From positions 62,001 through 126,000 of the forward strand of contig CP150547.1 in assembly GCA_049487715.1 (NCBI GenBank): a stretch of DNA of 64,000 bases, in the 5' to 3' direction. A program made the translations under genes and the position numbers. Of this stretch, positions 38,001-50,000 are shown one piece after another (position 1 is the stretch's first letter; every line of letters begins with the position of its first letter). The DNA is from Pycnococcus provasolii (Eukaryota > Chlorophyta > Pseudoscourfieldiophyceae > Pseudoscourfieldiales). The notes under the pieces are model-generated. The model had not been told where the DNA came from and made no database searches. It worked only from the letters and a program-made list of their open reading frames with translations.

Positions 38001-41000
38001 GGGTCCTCGCGCGCTCGTGGACGTATCGGACTCAGCTTCTGTGTCTGTTGTGCATCCGTCAGTGGTGTTGTCTACGGGCGGCTCGTTGGTGGACGTGATA
38101 GGCGCGCACATGTTCGACGGCGGCTTGTGCGGCTCAACGTCGTCGATGGCATCTTCGTCGCTTTGGCGGTGCGAGGTGACATCTGCGTCGATGGCTCGTC
38201 TGGAGGTGACGGGCGACGGCGGCGCGTCTGTGACGGGCGCGTCGCCGCCGTCAGGGTCAGAGTCGGGCGGCACGGCGGTGGAGGTGTCTGCGTCCGGCGG
38301 TCTGCCTTCGGCGTGGCAGTGCTCGTTCGGCACGACTTCGATGGTGTGGACGCGTCGCGCGGGGTCGGGCGTGTACGAGTGCGTTTCGCCTGCACGCGCT
38401 CCGTCCTCGTCGGGCGTGAGTCTTGGCGTAGGCGCCCAGCGCGTGGGCGCGTCGTGGACATCGTACGAGTACACGGCCTCGTCGCGCTTGTTGGCGTACT
38501 CTGCGTCGGGCGTGCTATCGTCGCTGACGGGCGGATCCGTGGTCGTGTCGCTGATATCTGGCCCGCGTCCGACGTCGCTGGTGGTTGGCGGCGTCGAGCA
38601 GGCGGCATGCGCATCGTCCTCGTCGACGTGCACGCTTCCTGCGATGTCTGCTGGCTTCCGATCGCTGCAGCTCGCGGACGGCGATCACGTCGGGTCAGTG
38701 TCGTACGTCGTACCCGGTCGCGTGACGGCGTCGTATCCTCGCGCTGTCGTGTCAGGCATAGAGACTGTGGTATGGCTGTCTGGCTCCGATCTGCTGGTCG
38801 GTGTCGCCTCGTCGTCTGCTGTGACGTTTGTGTCATCCGCGCTCGCATCGTCGGTCTCGTCGACAGGATCTGGCGCGTACGTGTCAGCGTCGACGCAGGG
38901 CTGGCGCGTATCTTCGATCGCGCCGGACGAGCTTGCGTCGGCTGGCGTGGAGTCAGTGACGGGTCTGACTGGCGCGGATCGCGTCGAGGTGTCTGGGTCC
39001 GGGTTCGCGGCGTCGCACCCGCCATCGTGTCGCTTCGGCGCGGTGGCGGTGTCTTCGCAGTGGACGAGCGCGGAGCAGGTGTGGTGCTCGGTGCCGTCGT
39101 CCGGCTCGGACGCGGTTCCGTTCTCGATGACGCAGGGCGTGCAGCACCAGGTGTCGGACGCGTACACGTACGCATCTGCATCGTCGGTGCGCGTGCTCGC
39201 CGCATCGCCCGCGCGCGTGTCGACGTCTGGCGGCGCGACAGTGAGCGTGTACGGCACGGGCGTGAGCTCTGAGTCGCCGGTGCGATGCTCGATCGGCGGC
39301 ACGGAGTACGCGGGCGTGTTCCTCTCATCGGGCTGGGTCGAGTGCACGCTGGGCGGCGGTCTGGCGGCTGGCTTCACTGAGGTGGGTCTGGTATCGGGCG
39401 GCCGGCTGACGATGGGCGCGTCGGCGGAGCAGTGGCTGCGCGTGAGCGGCGGCTCGGTGCGCGTGCTGGGTCCTCGCGCGCTCGTGGACGTATCGGACTC
39501 AGCTTCTGTGTCTGTTGTGCATCCGTCAGTGGTGTTGTCTACGGGCGGCTCGTTGGTGGACGTGATAGGCGCGCACATGTTCGACGGCGGCTTGTGCGGC
39601 TCAACGTCGTCGATGGCATCTTCGTCGCTTTGGCGGTGCGAGGTGACATCTGCGTCGATGGCTCGTCTGGAGGTGACGGGCGACGGCGGCGCGTCTGTGA
39701 CGGGCGCGTCGCCGCCGTCAGGGTCAGAGTCGGGCGGCACGGCGGTGGAGGTGTCTGCGTCCGGCGGTCTGCCTTCGGCATGGCAGTGCTCGTTCGGCAC
39801 GACTTCGATGGTGTGGACGCGTCGCGCGGGGTCGGGCGTGTACGAGTGCGTTTCGCCTGCACGCGCTCCGTCCTCGTCGGGCGTGAGTCTTGGCGTAGGC
39901 GCCCAGCGCGTGGGCGCGTCGTGGACATCGTACGAGTACACGGCCTCGTCGCGCTTGTTGGCGTACTCTGCGTCGGGCGTGCTATCGTCGCTGACGGGCG
40001 GATCCGTGGTCGTGTCGCTGATATCTGGCCCGCGTCCGACGTCGCTGGTGGTTGGCGGCGTCGAGCAGGCGGCATGCGCATCGTCCTCGTCGACGTGCAC
40101 GCTTCCTGCGATGTCTGCTGGCTTCCGATCGCTGCAGCTCGCGGACGGCGATCACGTCGGGTCAGTGTCGTACGTCGTACCCGGTCGCGTGACGGCGTCG
40201 TATCCTCGCGCTGTCGTGTCAGGCATAGAGACTGTGGTATGGCTGTCTGGCTCCGATCTGCTGGTCGGTGTCACCTCGTCGTCTGCTGTGACGTTTGTGT
40301 CATCCGCGCTCGCTTCGTCGGTCTCGTCGACAGGATCTGGCGCGTACGTGTCAGCGTCGACGCAGGGCTGGCGCGCACCTCTGACGGCACTTGACGAGGT
40401 CTCGTATCCCGCGATCGAGGGTGCGGACGGCCTGACTGGCGCGGATCGCGTCGAGGTGTCTGGGTCCGGGTTCGCGGCGTCGCACCCGCCATCGTGTCGC
40501 TTCGGCGCGGTGGTGGTGTCTTCGCAGTGGACGAGCGCGGAGCAGGTGTGGTGCTCGGTGCCGTCGTCCGGCTCGGACGCGGTTCCGTTCTCGATGACGC
40601 AGGGCGTGCAGCACCAGGTGTCGGACGCGTACACGTACGCATCTGCATCGTCGGTGCGCGTGCTCGCCGCATCGCCCGCGCGCGTGTCGACGTCTGGCGG
40701 CGCGACAGTGAGCGTGTACGGCACGGGCGTGAGCTCTGAGTCGCCGGTGCGATGCTCGATCGGCGGCACGGAGTACGCGGGCGTGTTCCTCTCATCTGGC
40801 TGGGTCGAGTGCACGCTGGGCGGCGGTCTGGCGGCTGGCTTCACTGAGGTGGGTCTGGTATCGGGCGGCCGGCTGACGATGGGCGCGTCGGCGGAGCAGT
40901 GGCTGCGCGTGAGCGGCGGCTCGGTGCGCGTGCTGGGTCCTCGCGCGCTCGTGGACGTATCGGACTCAGCTTCTGTGTCTGTTGTGCATCCGTCGGTGGT

Positions 41001-44000
41001 GTTGTCTACGGGCGGCTCGTTGGTGGACGTGATAGGCGCGCACATGTTCGACGGCGGCTTGTGCGGCTCAACGTCGTCGATGGCATCTTCGTCGCTTTGG
41101 CGGTGCGAGGTGACATCTGCGTCGATGGCTCGTCTGGAGGTGACGGGCGACGGCGGCGCGTCTGTGACAGGCGCGTCGCCGCCGTCAGGGTCAGAGTCGG
41201 GCGGCACGGCGGTGGAGGTGTCTGCGTCCGGCGGTCTGCCTTCGGCATGGCAGTGCTCGTTCGGCACGACTTCGATGGTGTGGACGCGTCGCGCGGGGTC
41301 GGGCGTGTACGAGTGCGTTTCGCCTGCACGCGCTCCGTCCTCGTCGGGCGTGAGTCTTGGCGTAGGCGCCCAGCGCGTGGGCGCGTCGTGGACATCGTAC
41401 GAGTACACGGCCTCGTCGCGCTTGTTGGCGTACTCTGCGTCGGGCGTGCTATCGTCGCTGACGGGCGGATCCGTGGTCGTGTCGCTGATATCTGGCCCGC
41501 GTCCGACGTCGCTGGTGGTTGGCGGCGTCGAGCAGGCGGCATGCGCATCGTCCTCGTCGACGTGCACGCTTCCTGCGATGTCTGCTGGCTTCCGATCGCT
41601 GCAGCTCGCGGACGGCGATCACGTCGGGTCAGTGTCGTACGTCGTACCCGGTCGCGTGACGGCGTCGTATCCTCGCGCTGTCGTGTCAGGCATAGAGACT
41701 GTGGTATGGCTGTCTGGCTCCGATCTGCTGGTCGGTGTCGCCTCGTCGTCTGCTGTGACGTTTGTGTCATCCGCGCTCGCATCGTCGGTCTCGTCGACAG
41801 GATCTGGCGCGTACGTGTCAGCGTCGACGCAGGGCTGGCGCGCACCTCTGACGGCACTTGACGAGGTCTCGTATCCCGCGATCGAGGGCGCGGACGGCCT
41901 GACTGGCGCGGATCGCGTCGAGGTGTCTGGGTCCGGGTTCGCGGCGTCGCACCCGCCATCGTGTCGCTTCGGCGCGGTGGCGGTGTCTTCGCAGTGGACG
42001 AGCGCGGAGCAGGTGTGGTGCTCGGTGCCGTCGTCCGGCTCGGACGCGGTTCCGTTCTCGATGACGCAGGGCGTGCAGCACCAGGTGTCGGACGCGTACA
42101 CGTACGCATCTGCATCGTCGGTGCGCGTGCTCGCCGCATCGCCCGCGCGCGTGTCGACGTCTGGCGGCGCGACAGTGAGCGTGTACGGCACGGGCGTGAG
42201 CTCTGAGTCGCCGGTGCGATGCTCGATCGGCGGCACGGAGTACGCGGGCGTGTTCCTCTCATCTGGCTGGGTCGAGTGCACGCTGGGCGGCGGTCTGGCG
42301 GCTGGCTTCACTGAGGTGGGTCTGGTATCGGGCGGCCGGCTGACGATGGGCGCGTCGGCGGAGCAGTGGCTGCGCGTGAGCGGCGGCTCGGTGCGCGTGC
42401 TGGGTCCTCGCGCGCTCGTGGACGTATCGGACTCAGCTTCTGTGTCTGTTGTGCATCCGTCAGTGGTGTTGTCTACGGGCGGCTCGTTGGTGGACGTGAT
42501 AGGCGCGCACATGTTCGACGGCGGCTTGTGCGGCTCAACGTCGTCGATGGCATCTTCGTCGCTTTGGCGGTGCGAGGTGACATCTGCGTCGATGGCTCGT
42601 CTGGAGGTGACGGGCGACGGCGGCGCGTCTGTGACGGGCGCGTCGCCGCCGTCAGGGTCAGAGTCGGGCGGCACGGCGGTGGAGGTGTCTGCGTCCGGCG
42701 GTCTGCCTTCGGCGTGGCAGTGCTCGTTCGGCACGACTTCGATGGTGTGGACGCGTCGCGCGGGGTCGGGCGTGTACGAGTGCGTTTCGCCTGCACGCGT
42801 TCCGTCCTCGTCGGGCGTGAGTCTTGGCGTAGGCGCCCAGCGCGTGGGCGCGTCGTGGACATCGTACGAGTACACGGCCTCGTCGCGCTTGTTGGCGTAC
42901 TCTGCGTCGGGCGTGCTATCGTCGCTGACGGGCGGATCCGTGGTCGTGTCGCTGATATCTGGCCCGCGTCCGACGTCGCTGGTGGTTGGCGGCGGCGAGC
43001 AGGCGGCATGCGCATCGTCCTCGTCGACGTGCACGCTTCCTGCGATGTCTGCTGGCTTCCGATCGCTGCAGCTCGCGGACGGCGATCACGTCGGGTCAGT
43101 GTCGTACGTCGTACCCGGTCGCGTGACGGCGTCGTATCCTCGCGCTGTCGTGTCAGGCATAGAGACTGTGGTATGGCTGTCTGGCTCCGATCTGCTGGTC
43201 GGTGTCGCCTCGTCGTCTGCTGTGACGTTTGTGTCATCCGCGCTCGCATCGTCGGTCTCGTCGACAGGATCTGGCGCGTACGTGTCAGCGTCGACGCAGG
43301 GCTGGCGCGTATCTTCGATCGCGCCGGACGAGCTTGCGTCGGCTGGGGTGGAGTCAGTGACGGGTCTGACTGGCGCGGATCGCGTCGAGGTGTCTGGGTC
43401 CGGGTTCGCGGCGTCGCACCCGCCATCGTGTCGCTTCGGCGCGGTGGCGGTGTCTTCGCAGTGGACGAGCGCGGAGCAGGTGTGGTGCTCGGTGCCGTCG
43501 TCCGGCTCGGACGCGGTTCCGTTCTCGATGACGCAGGGCGTGCAGCACCAGGTGTCGGACGCGTACACGTACGCATCTGCATCGTCGGTGCGCGTGCTCG
43601 CCGCATCGCCCGCGCGCGTGTCGACGTCTGGCGGCGCGACAGTGAGCGTGTACGGCACGGGCGTGAGCTCTGAGTCGCCGGTGCGATGCTCGATCGGCGG
43701 CACGGAGTACGCGGGCGTGTTCCTTTCATCTGGCTGGGTCGAGTGCACGCTGGGCGGCGGTCTGGCGGCTGGCTTCACTGAGGTGGGTCTGGTATCGGGC
43801 GGCCGGCTGACGATGGGCGCGTCGGCGGAGCAGTGGCTGCGCGTGAGCGGCGGCTCAGTGCGCGTGCTGGGTCCTCGCGCGCTCGTGGACGTATCGGACT
43901 CAGCTTCTGTGTCTGTTGTGCGTCCGTCAGTGGTGTTGTCTACGGGCGGCTCGTTGGTGGACGTGATAGGCGCGCACATGTTCGACGGCGGCTTGTGCGG

Positions 44001-47000
44001 CTCAACGTCGTCGATGGCATCTTCGTCGCTTTGGCGGTGCGAGGTGACATCTGCGTCGATGGCTCGTCTGGAGGTGACGGGCGACGGCGGCGCGTCTGTA
44101 ACAGGCGCGTCGCCGCCGTCAGGGTCAGAGTCGGGCGGCACGGCGGTGGAGGTGTCTGCGTCCGGCGGTCTGTCTTCGGCATGGCAGTGCTCGTTCGGCA
44201 CGACTTCGATGGTGTGGACGCGTCGCGCGGGGTCGGGCGTGTACGAGTGCGTTTCGCCTGCACGCGCTCCGTCCTCGTCGGGCGTGAGTCTTGGCGTAGG
44301 CGCCCAGCGCGTGGGCGCGTCGTGGACATCGTACGAGTACACGGCCTCGTCGCGCTTGTTGGCGTACTCTGCGTCGGGCGTGCTATCGTCGCTGACGGGC
44401 GGATCCGTGGTCGTGTCGCTGATATCGGGCCCGCGTCCGACGTCGCTGGTGGTTGGCGGCGGCGAGCAGGCGGCATGCGCATCGTCCTCGTCGACGTGCA
44501 CGCTTCCTGCGATGTCTGCTGGCTTCCGATCGCTGCAGCTCGCGGACGGCGATCACGTCGGGTCAGTGTCGTACGTCGTACCCGGTCGCGTGACGGCGTC
44601 GTATCCTCGCGCTGTCGTGTCAGGCATAGAGACTGTGGTATGGCTGTCTGGCTCCGATCTGCTGGTTGGTGTCGCCTCGTCGTCTGCTATGACGTTTGTG
44701 TCATCCGCGCTCGCATCGTCGGTCTCGTCGACAGGATCTGGCGCGTACGTGTCAGCGTCGACGCAGGGCTGGCGCGTATCTTCGATCGCGCCGGACGAGC
44801 TTGCGTCGGCTGGCGTGGAGTCAGTGACGGGTCTGACTGGCGCGGATCGCGTCGAGGTGTCTGGGTCCGGGTTCGCGGCGTCGCACCCGCCATCGTGTCG
44901 CTTCGGCGCGGTGGTGGTGTCTTCGCAGTGGACGAGCGCGGAGCAGGTGTGGTGCTCGGTGCCGTCGTCCGGCTCGGACGCGGTTCCGTTCTCGATGACG
45001 CAGGGCGTGCAGCACCAGGTGTCGGACGCGTACACGTACGCATCTGCATCGTCGGTGCGCGTGCTCGCCGCATCGCCCGCGCGCGTGTCGACGTCTGGCG
45101 GCGCGACAGTGAGCGTGTACGGCACGGGTGTGAGCTCTGAGTCGCCGGTGCGATGCTCGATCGGCGGCACGGAGTACGCGGGCGTGTTCCTCTCATCTGG
45201 CTGGGTCGAGTGCACGCTGGGCGGCGGTCTGGCGGCTGGCTTCACTGAGGTGGGTCTGGTATCGGGCGGCCGGCTGACGATGGGCGCGTCGGCGGAGCAG
45301 TGGCTGCGCGTGAGCGGCGGCTCAGTGCGCGTGCTGGGTCCTCGCGCGCTCGTGGACGTATCGGACTCAGCTTCTGTGTCTGTTGTGCATCCGTCAGTGG
45401 TGTTGTCTACGGGCGGCTCGTTGGTGGACGTGATAGGCGCGCACATGTTCGACGGCGGCTTGTGCGGCTCAACGTCGTCGATGGCATCTTCGTCGCTTTG
45501 GCGGTGCGAGGTGACATCTGCGTCGATGGCTCGTCTGGATGTGACGGGCGACGGCGGCGCGTCTGTGACGGGCGCGTCGCCGCCGTCAGGGTCAGAGTCG
45601 GGCGGCACGGCGGTGGAGGTGTCTGCGTCCGGCGGTCTGTCTTCGGCATGGCAGTGCTCGTTCGGCACGACTTCGATGGTGTGGACGCGTCGCGCGGGGT
45701 CGGGCGTGTACGAGTGCGTTTCGCCTGCACGCGCTCCGTCCTCGTCGGGCGTGAGTCTTGGCGTAGGCGCCCAGCGCGTGGGCGCGTCGTGGACATCGTA
45801 CGAGTACACGGCCTCGTCGCGCTTGTTGGCGTACTCTGCGTCAGGCGTGCTATCGTCGCTGACGGGCGGATCCGTGGTCGTGTCGCTGATATCTGGCCCG
45901 CGTCCGACGTCGCTGGTGGTTGGCGGCGGCGAGCAGGCGGCATGCGCATCGTCCTCGTCGACGTGCACGCTTCCTGCGATGTCTGCTGGTTTCCGATCGC
46001 TGCAGCTCGCGGACGGCGATCACGTCGGGTCAGTGTCGTACGTCGTACCCGGTCGCGTGACGGCGTCGTATCCTCGCGCTGTCGTGTCAGGCATAGAGAC
46101 TGTGGTATGGCTGTCTGGCTCCGATCTGCTCGTCGGTGTCGCCTCGTCGTCTGCTATGACGTTTGTGTCATCCGCGCTCGCTTCGTCGGTCTCGTCGACA
46201 GGATCTGGCGCGTACGTGTCAGCGTCGACGCAGGGCTGGCGCGCACCTCTGACGGCACTTGACGAGGTCTCGTATCCCGCGATCGAGGGCGCGGACGGCC
46301 TGACTGGCGCGGATCGCGTCGAGGTGTCTGGGTCCGGGTTCGCGGCGTCGCACCCGCCATCGTGTCGCTTCGGCGCGGTGGTGGTGTCTTCGCAGTGGAC
46401 GAGCGCGGAGCAGGTGTGGTGCTCGGTGCCGTCGTCCGGCTCGGACGCGGTTCCGTTCTCGATGACGCAGGGCGTGCAGCACCAGGTGTCGGACGCGTAC
46501 ACGTACGCATCTGCATCGTCGGTGCGCGTGCTCGCCGCATCGCCCGCGCGCGTGTCGACGTCTGGCGGCGCGACAGTGAGCGTGTACGGCACGGGCGTGA
46601 GCTCTGAGTCGCCGGTGCGATGCTCGATCGGCGGCACGGAGTACGCGGGCGTGTTCCTCTCATCTGGCTGGGTCGAGTGCACGCTGGGCGGCGGTCTGGC
46701 GGCTGGCTTCACTGAGGTGGGTCTGGTATCGGGCGGCCGGCTGACGATGGGCGCGTCGGCGGAGCAGTGGCTGCGCGTGAGCGGCGGCTCAGTGCGCGTG
46801 CTGGGTCCTCGCGCGCTCGTGGACGTATCGGACTCATCTTCTGTGTCTGTTGTGCGTCCGTCGGTGGTGTTGTCTACGGGCGGCTCGTTGGTGGACGTGA
46901 TAGGCGCGCACATGTTCGACGGCGGCTTGTGCGGCTCAACGTCGTCGATGGCATCTTCGTCGCTTTGGCGGTGCGAGGTGACATCTGCGTCGATGGCTCG

Positions 47001-50000
47001 TCTGGAGGTGACGGGCGACGGCGGCGCGTCTGTGACAGGCGCGTCGCCGCCGTCAGGGTCAGAGTCGGGCGGCACGGCGGTGGAGGTGTCTGCGTCCGGC
47101 GGTCTGTCTTCGGCATGGCAGTGCTCGTTCGGCACGACTTCGATGGTGTGGACGCGTCGCGCGGGGTCGGGCGTGTACGAGTGCGTTTCGCCTGCACGCG
47201 TTCCGTCCTCGTCGGGCGTGAGTCTTGGCGTAGGCGCCCAGCGCGTGGGCGCGTCGTGGACATCGTACGAGTACACGGCCTCGTCGCGCTTGTTGGCGTA
47301 CTCTGCGTCGGGCGTGCTATCGTCGCTGACGGGCGGATCCGTGGTCGTGTCGCTGATATCGGGCCCGCGTCCGACGTCGCTGGTGGTTGGCGGCGTCGAG
47401 CAGGCGGCATGCGCATCGTCCTCGTCGACGTGCACGCTTCCTGCGATGTCTGCTGGCTTCCGATCGCTGCAGCTCGCGGACGGCGATCACGTCGGGTCAG
47501 TGTCGTACGTCGTACCCGGTCGCGTGACGGCGTCGTATCCTCGCGCTGTCGTGTCAGGCATAGAGACTGTGGTATGGCTGTCTGGCTCCGATCTGCTGGT
47601 CGGTGTCGCCTCGTCGTCTGCTGTGACGTTTGTGTCATCCGCGCTCGCATCGTCGGTCTCGTCGACAGGATCTGGCGCGTACGTGTCAGCGTCGACGCAG
47701 GGCTGGCGCGCACCTCTGACGGCACTTGACGAGGTCTCGTATCCCGCGATCGAGGGCGCGGACGGCCTGACTGGCGCGGATCGCGTCGAGGTGTCTGGGT
47801 CCGGGTTCGCGGCGTCGCACCCGCCATCGTGTCGCTTCGGCGCGGTGGTGGTGTCTTCGCAGTGGACGAGCGCGGAGCAGGTGTGGTGCTCGGTGCCGTC
47901 GTCCGGCTCGGACGCGGTTCCGTTCTCGATGACGCAGGGCGTGCAGCACCAGGTGTCGGACGCGTACACGTACGCATCTGCATCGTCGGTGCGCGTGCTC
48001 GCCGCATCGCCGGCGCGCGTGTCGACGTCTGGCGGCGCGACAGTGAGCGTGTACGGCACGGGCGTGAGCTCTGAGTCGCCGGTGCGATGCTCGATCGGCG
48101 GCGCGGAGTACGCGGGCGTGTTCCTCTCATCTGGCTGGGTCGAGTGCACGCTGGGCGGCGGTCTGGCGGCTGGCTTCACTGAGGTGGGTCTGGTATCGGG
48201 CGGCCGGCTGACGATGGGCGCGTCGGCGGAGCAGTGGCTGCGCGTGAGCGGCGGCTCAGTGCGCGTGCTGGGTCCTCGCGCGCTCGTGGACGTATCGGAC
48301 TCAGCTTCTGTGTCTGTTGTGCATCCGTCAGTGGTGTTGTCTACGGGCGGCTCGTTGGTGGACGTGATAGGCGCGCACATGTTCGACGGCGGCTTGTGCG
48401 GCTCAACGTCGTCGATGGCATCTTCGTCGCTTTGGCGGTGCGAGGTGACATCTGCGTCGATGGCTCGTCTGGAGGTGACGGGCGACGGCGGCGCGTCTGT
48501 GACAGGCGCGTCGCCGCCGTCAGGGTCAGAGTCGGGCGGCACGGCGGTGGAGGTGTCTGCGTCCGGCGGTCTGTCTTCGGCATGGCAGTGCTCGTTCGGC
48601 ACGACTTCGATGGTGTGGACGCGTCGCGCGGGGTCGGGCGTGTACGAGTGCGTTTCGCCTGCACGCGTTCCGTCCTCGTCGGGCGTGAGTCTGGGCGTAG
48701 GCGCCCAGCGCGTGGGCGCGTCGTGGACATCGTACGAGTACACGGCCTCGTCGCGCTTGTTGGCGTACTCTGCGTCAGGCGTGCTATCGTCGCTGACGGG
48801 CGGATCCGTGGTCGTGTCGCTGATATCGGGCCCGCGTCCGACGTCGCTGGTGGTTGGCGGCGGCGAGCAGGCGGCATGCGCATCGTCCTCGTCGACGTGC
48901 ACGCTTCCTGCGATGTCTGCTGGTTTCCGATCGCTGCAGCTCGCGGACGGCGATCACGTCGGGTCAGTGTCGTACGTCGTACCCGGTCGCGTGACGGCGT
49001 CGTATCCTCGCGCTGTCGTGTCAGGCATAGAGACTGTGGTATGGCTGTCTGGCTCCGATCTGCTGGTCGGTGTCGCCTCGTCGTCTGCTATGACGTTTGT
49101 GTCATCCGCGCTCGCATCGTCGGTCTCGTCGACAGGATCTGGCGCGTACGTGTCAGCGTCGACGCAGGGCTGGCGCGCACCTCTGACGGCACTTGACGAG
49201 GTCTCGTATCCCGCGATCGAGGGCGCGGACGGCCTGACTGGCGCGGATCGCGTCGAGGTGTCTGGGTCCGGGTTCGCGGCGTCGCACCCGCCATCGTGTC
49301 GCTTCGGCGCGGTGGCGGTGTCTTCGCAGTGGACGAGCGCGGAGCAGGTGTGGTGCTCGGTGCCGTCGTCCGGCTCGGACGCGGTTCCGTTCTCGATGAC
49401 GCAGGGCGTGCAGCACCAGGTGTCGGACGCGTACACGTACGCATCTGCATCGTCGGTGCGCGTGCTCGCCGCATCGCCCGCGCGCGTGTCGACGTCTGGC
49501 GGCGCGACAGTGAGCGTGTACGGCACGGGCGTGAGCTCTGAGTCGCCGGTGCGATGCTCGATCGGCGGCGCGGAGTACGCGGGCGTGTTCCTCTCATCTG
49601 GCTGGGTCGAGTGCACGCTGGGCGGCGGTCTGGCGGCTGGCTTCACTGAGGTGGGTCTGGTATCAGGCGGCCGGCTGACGATGGGCGCGTCGGCGGAGCA
49701 GTGGCTGCGCGTGAGCGGCGGCTCGGTGCGCGTGCTGGGTCCTCGCGCGCTCGTGGACGTATCGGACTCAGCTTCTGTGTCTGTTGTGCATCCGTCAGTG
49801 GTGTTGTCTACGGGCGGCTCGTTGGTGGACGTGATAGGCGCGCACATGTTCGACGGCGGCTTGTGCGGCTCAACGTCGTCGATGGCATCTTCGTCGCTTT
49901 GGCGGTGCGAGGTGACATCTGCGTCGATGGCTCGTCTGGAGGTGACGGGCGACGGCGGCGCGTCTGTGACAGGCGCGTCGCCGCCGTCAGGGTCAGAGTC

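Larger units (their letters stand above)
15132..43012 (+). repeat. Central block of the array (units 11-29): most uniform part
   Basis: CAC in S-H-P-P is fixed from unit 11 and GGGTCA from unit 15; M-S-A-G-F returns from unit 18. Pro in G-G-L-P-S-A-W is constant in units 13-29. From unit 27, S-Y-V-V and V-S-T-S-G-G appear together and stay to the end. Markers thus change in steps at different units, rather than all at one junction, as expected from repeated short duplications and conversion tracts. Confidence 0.78.
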
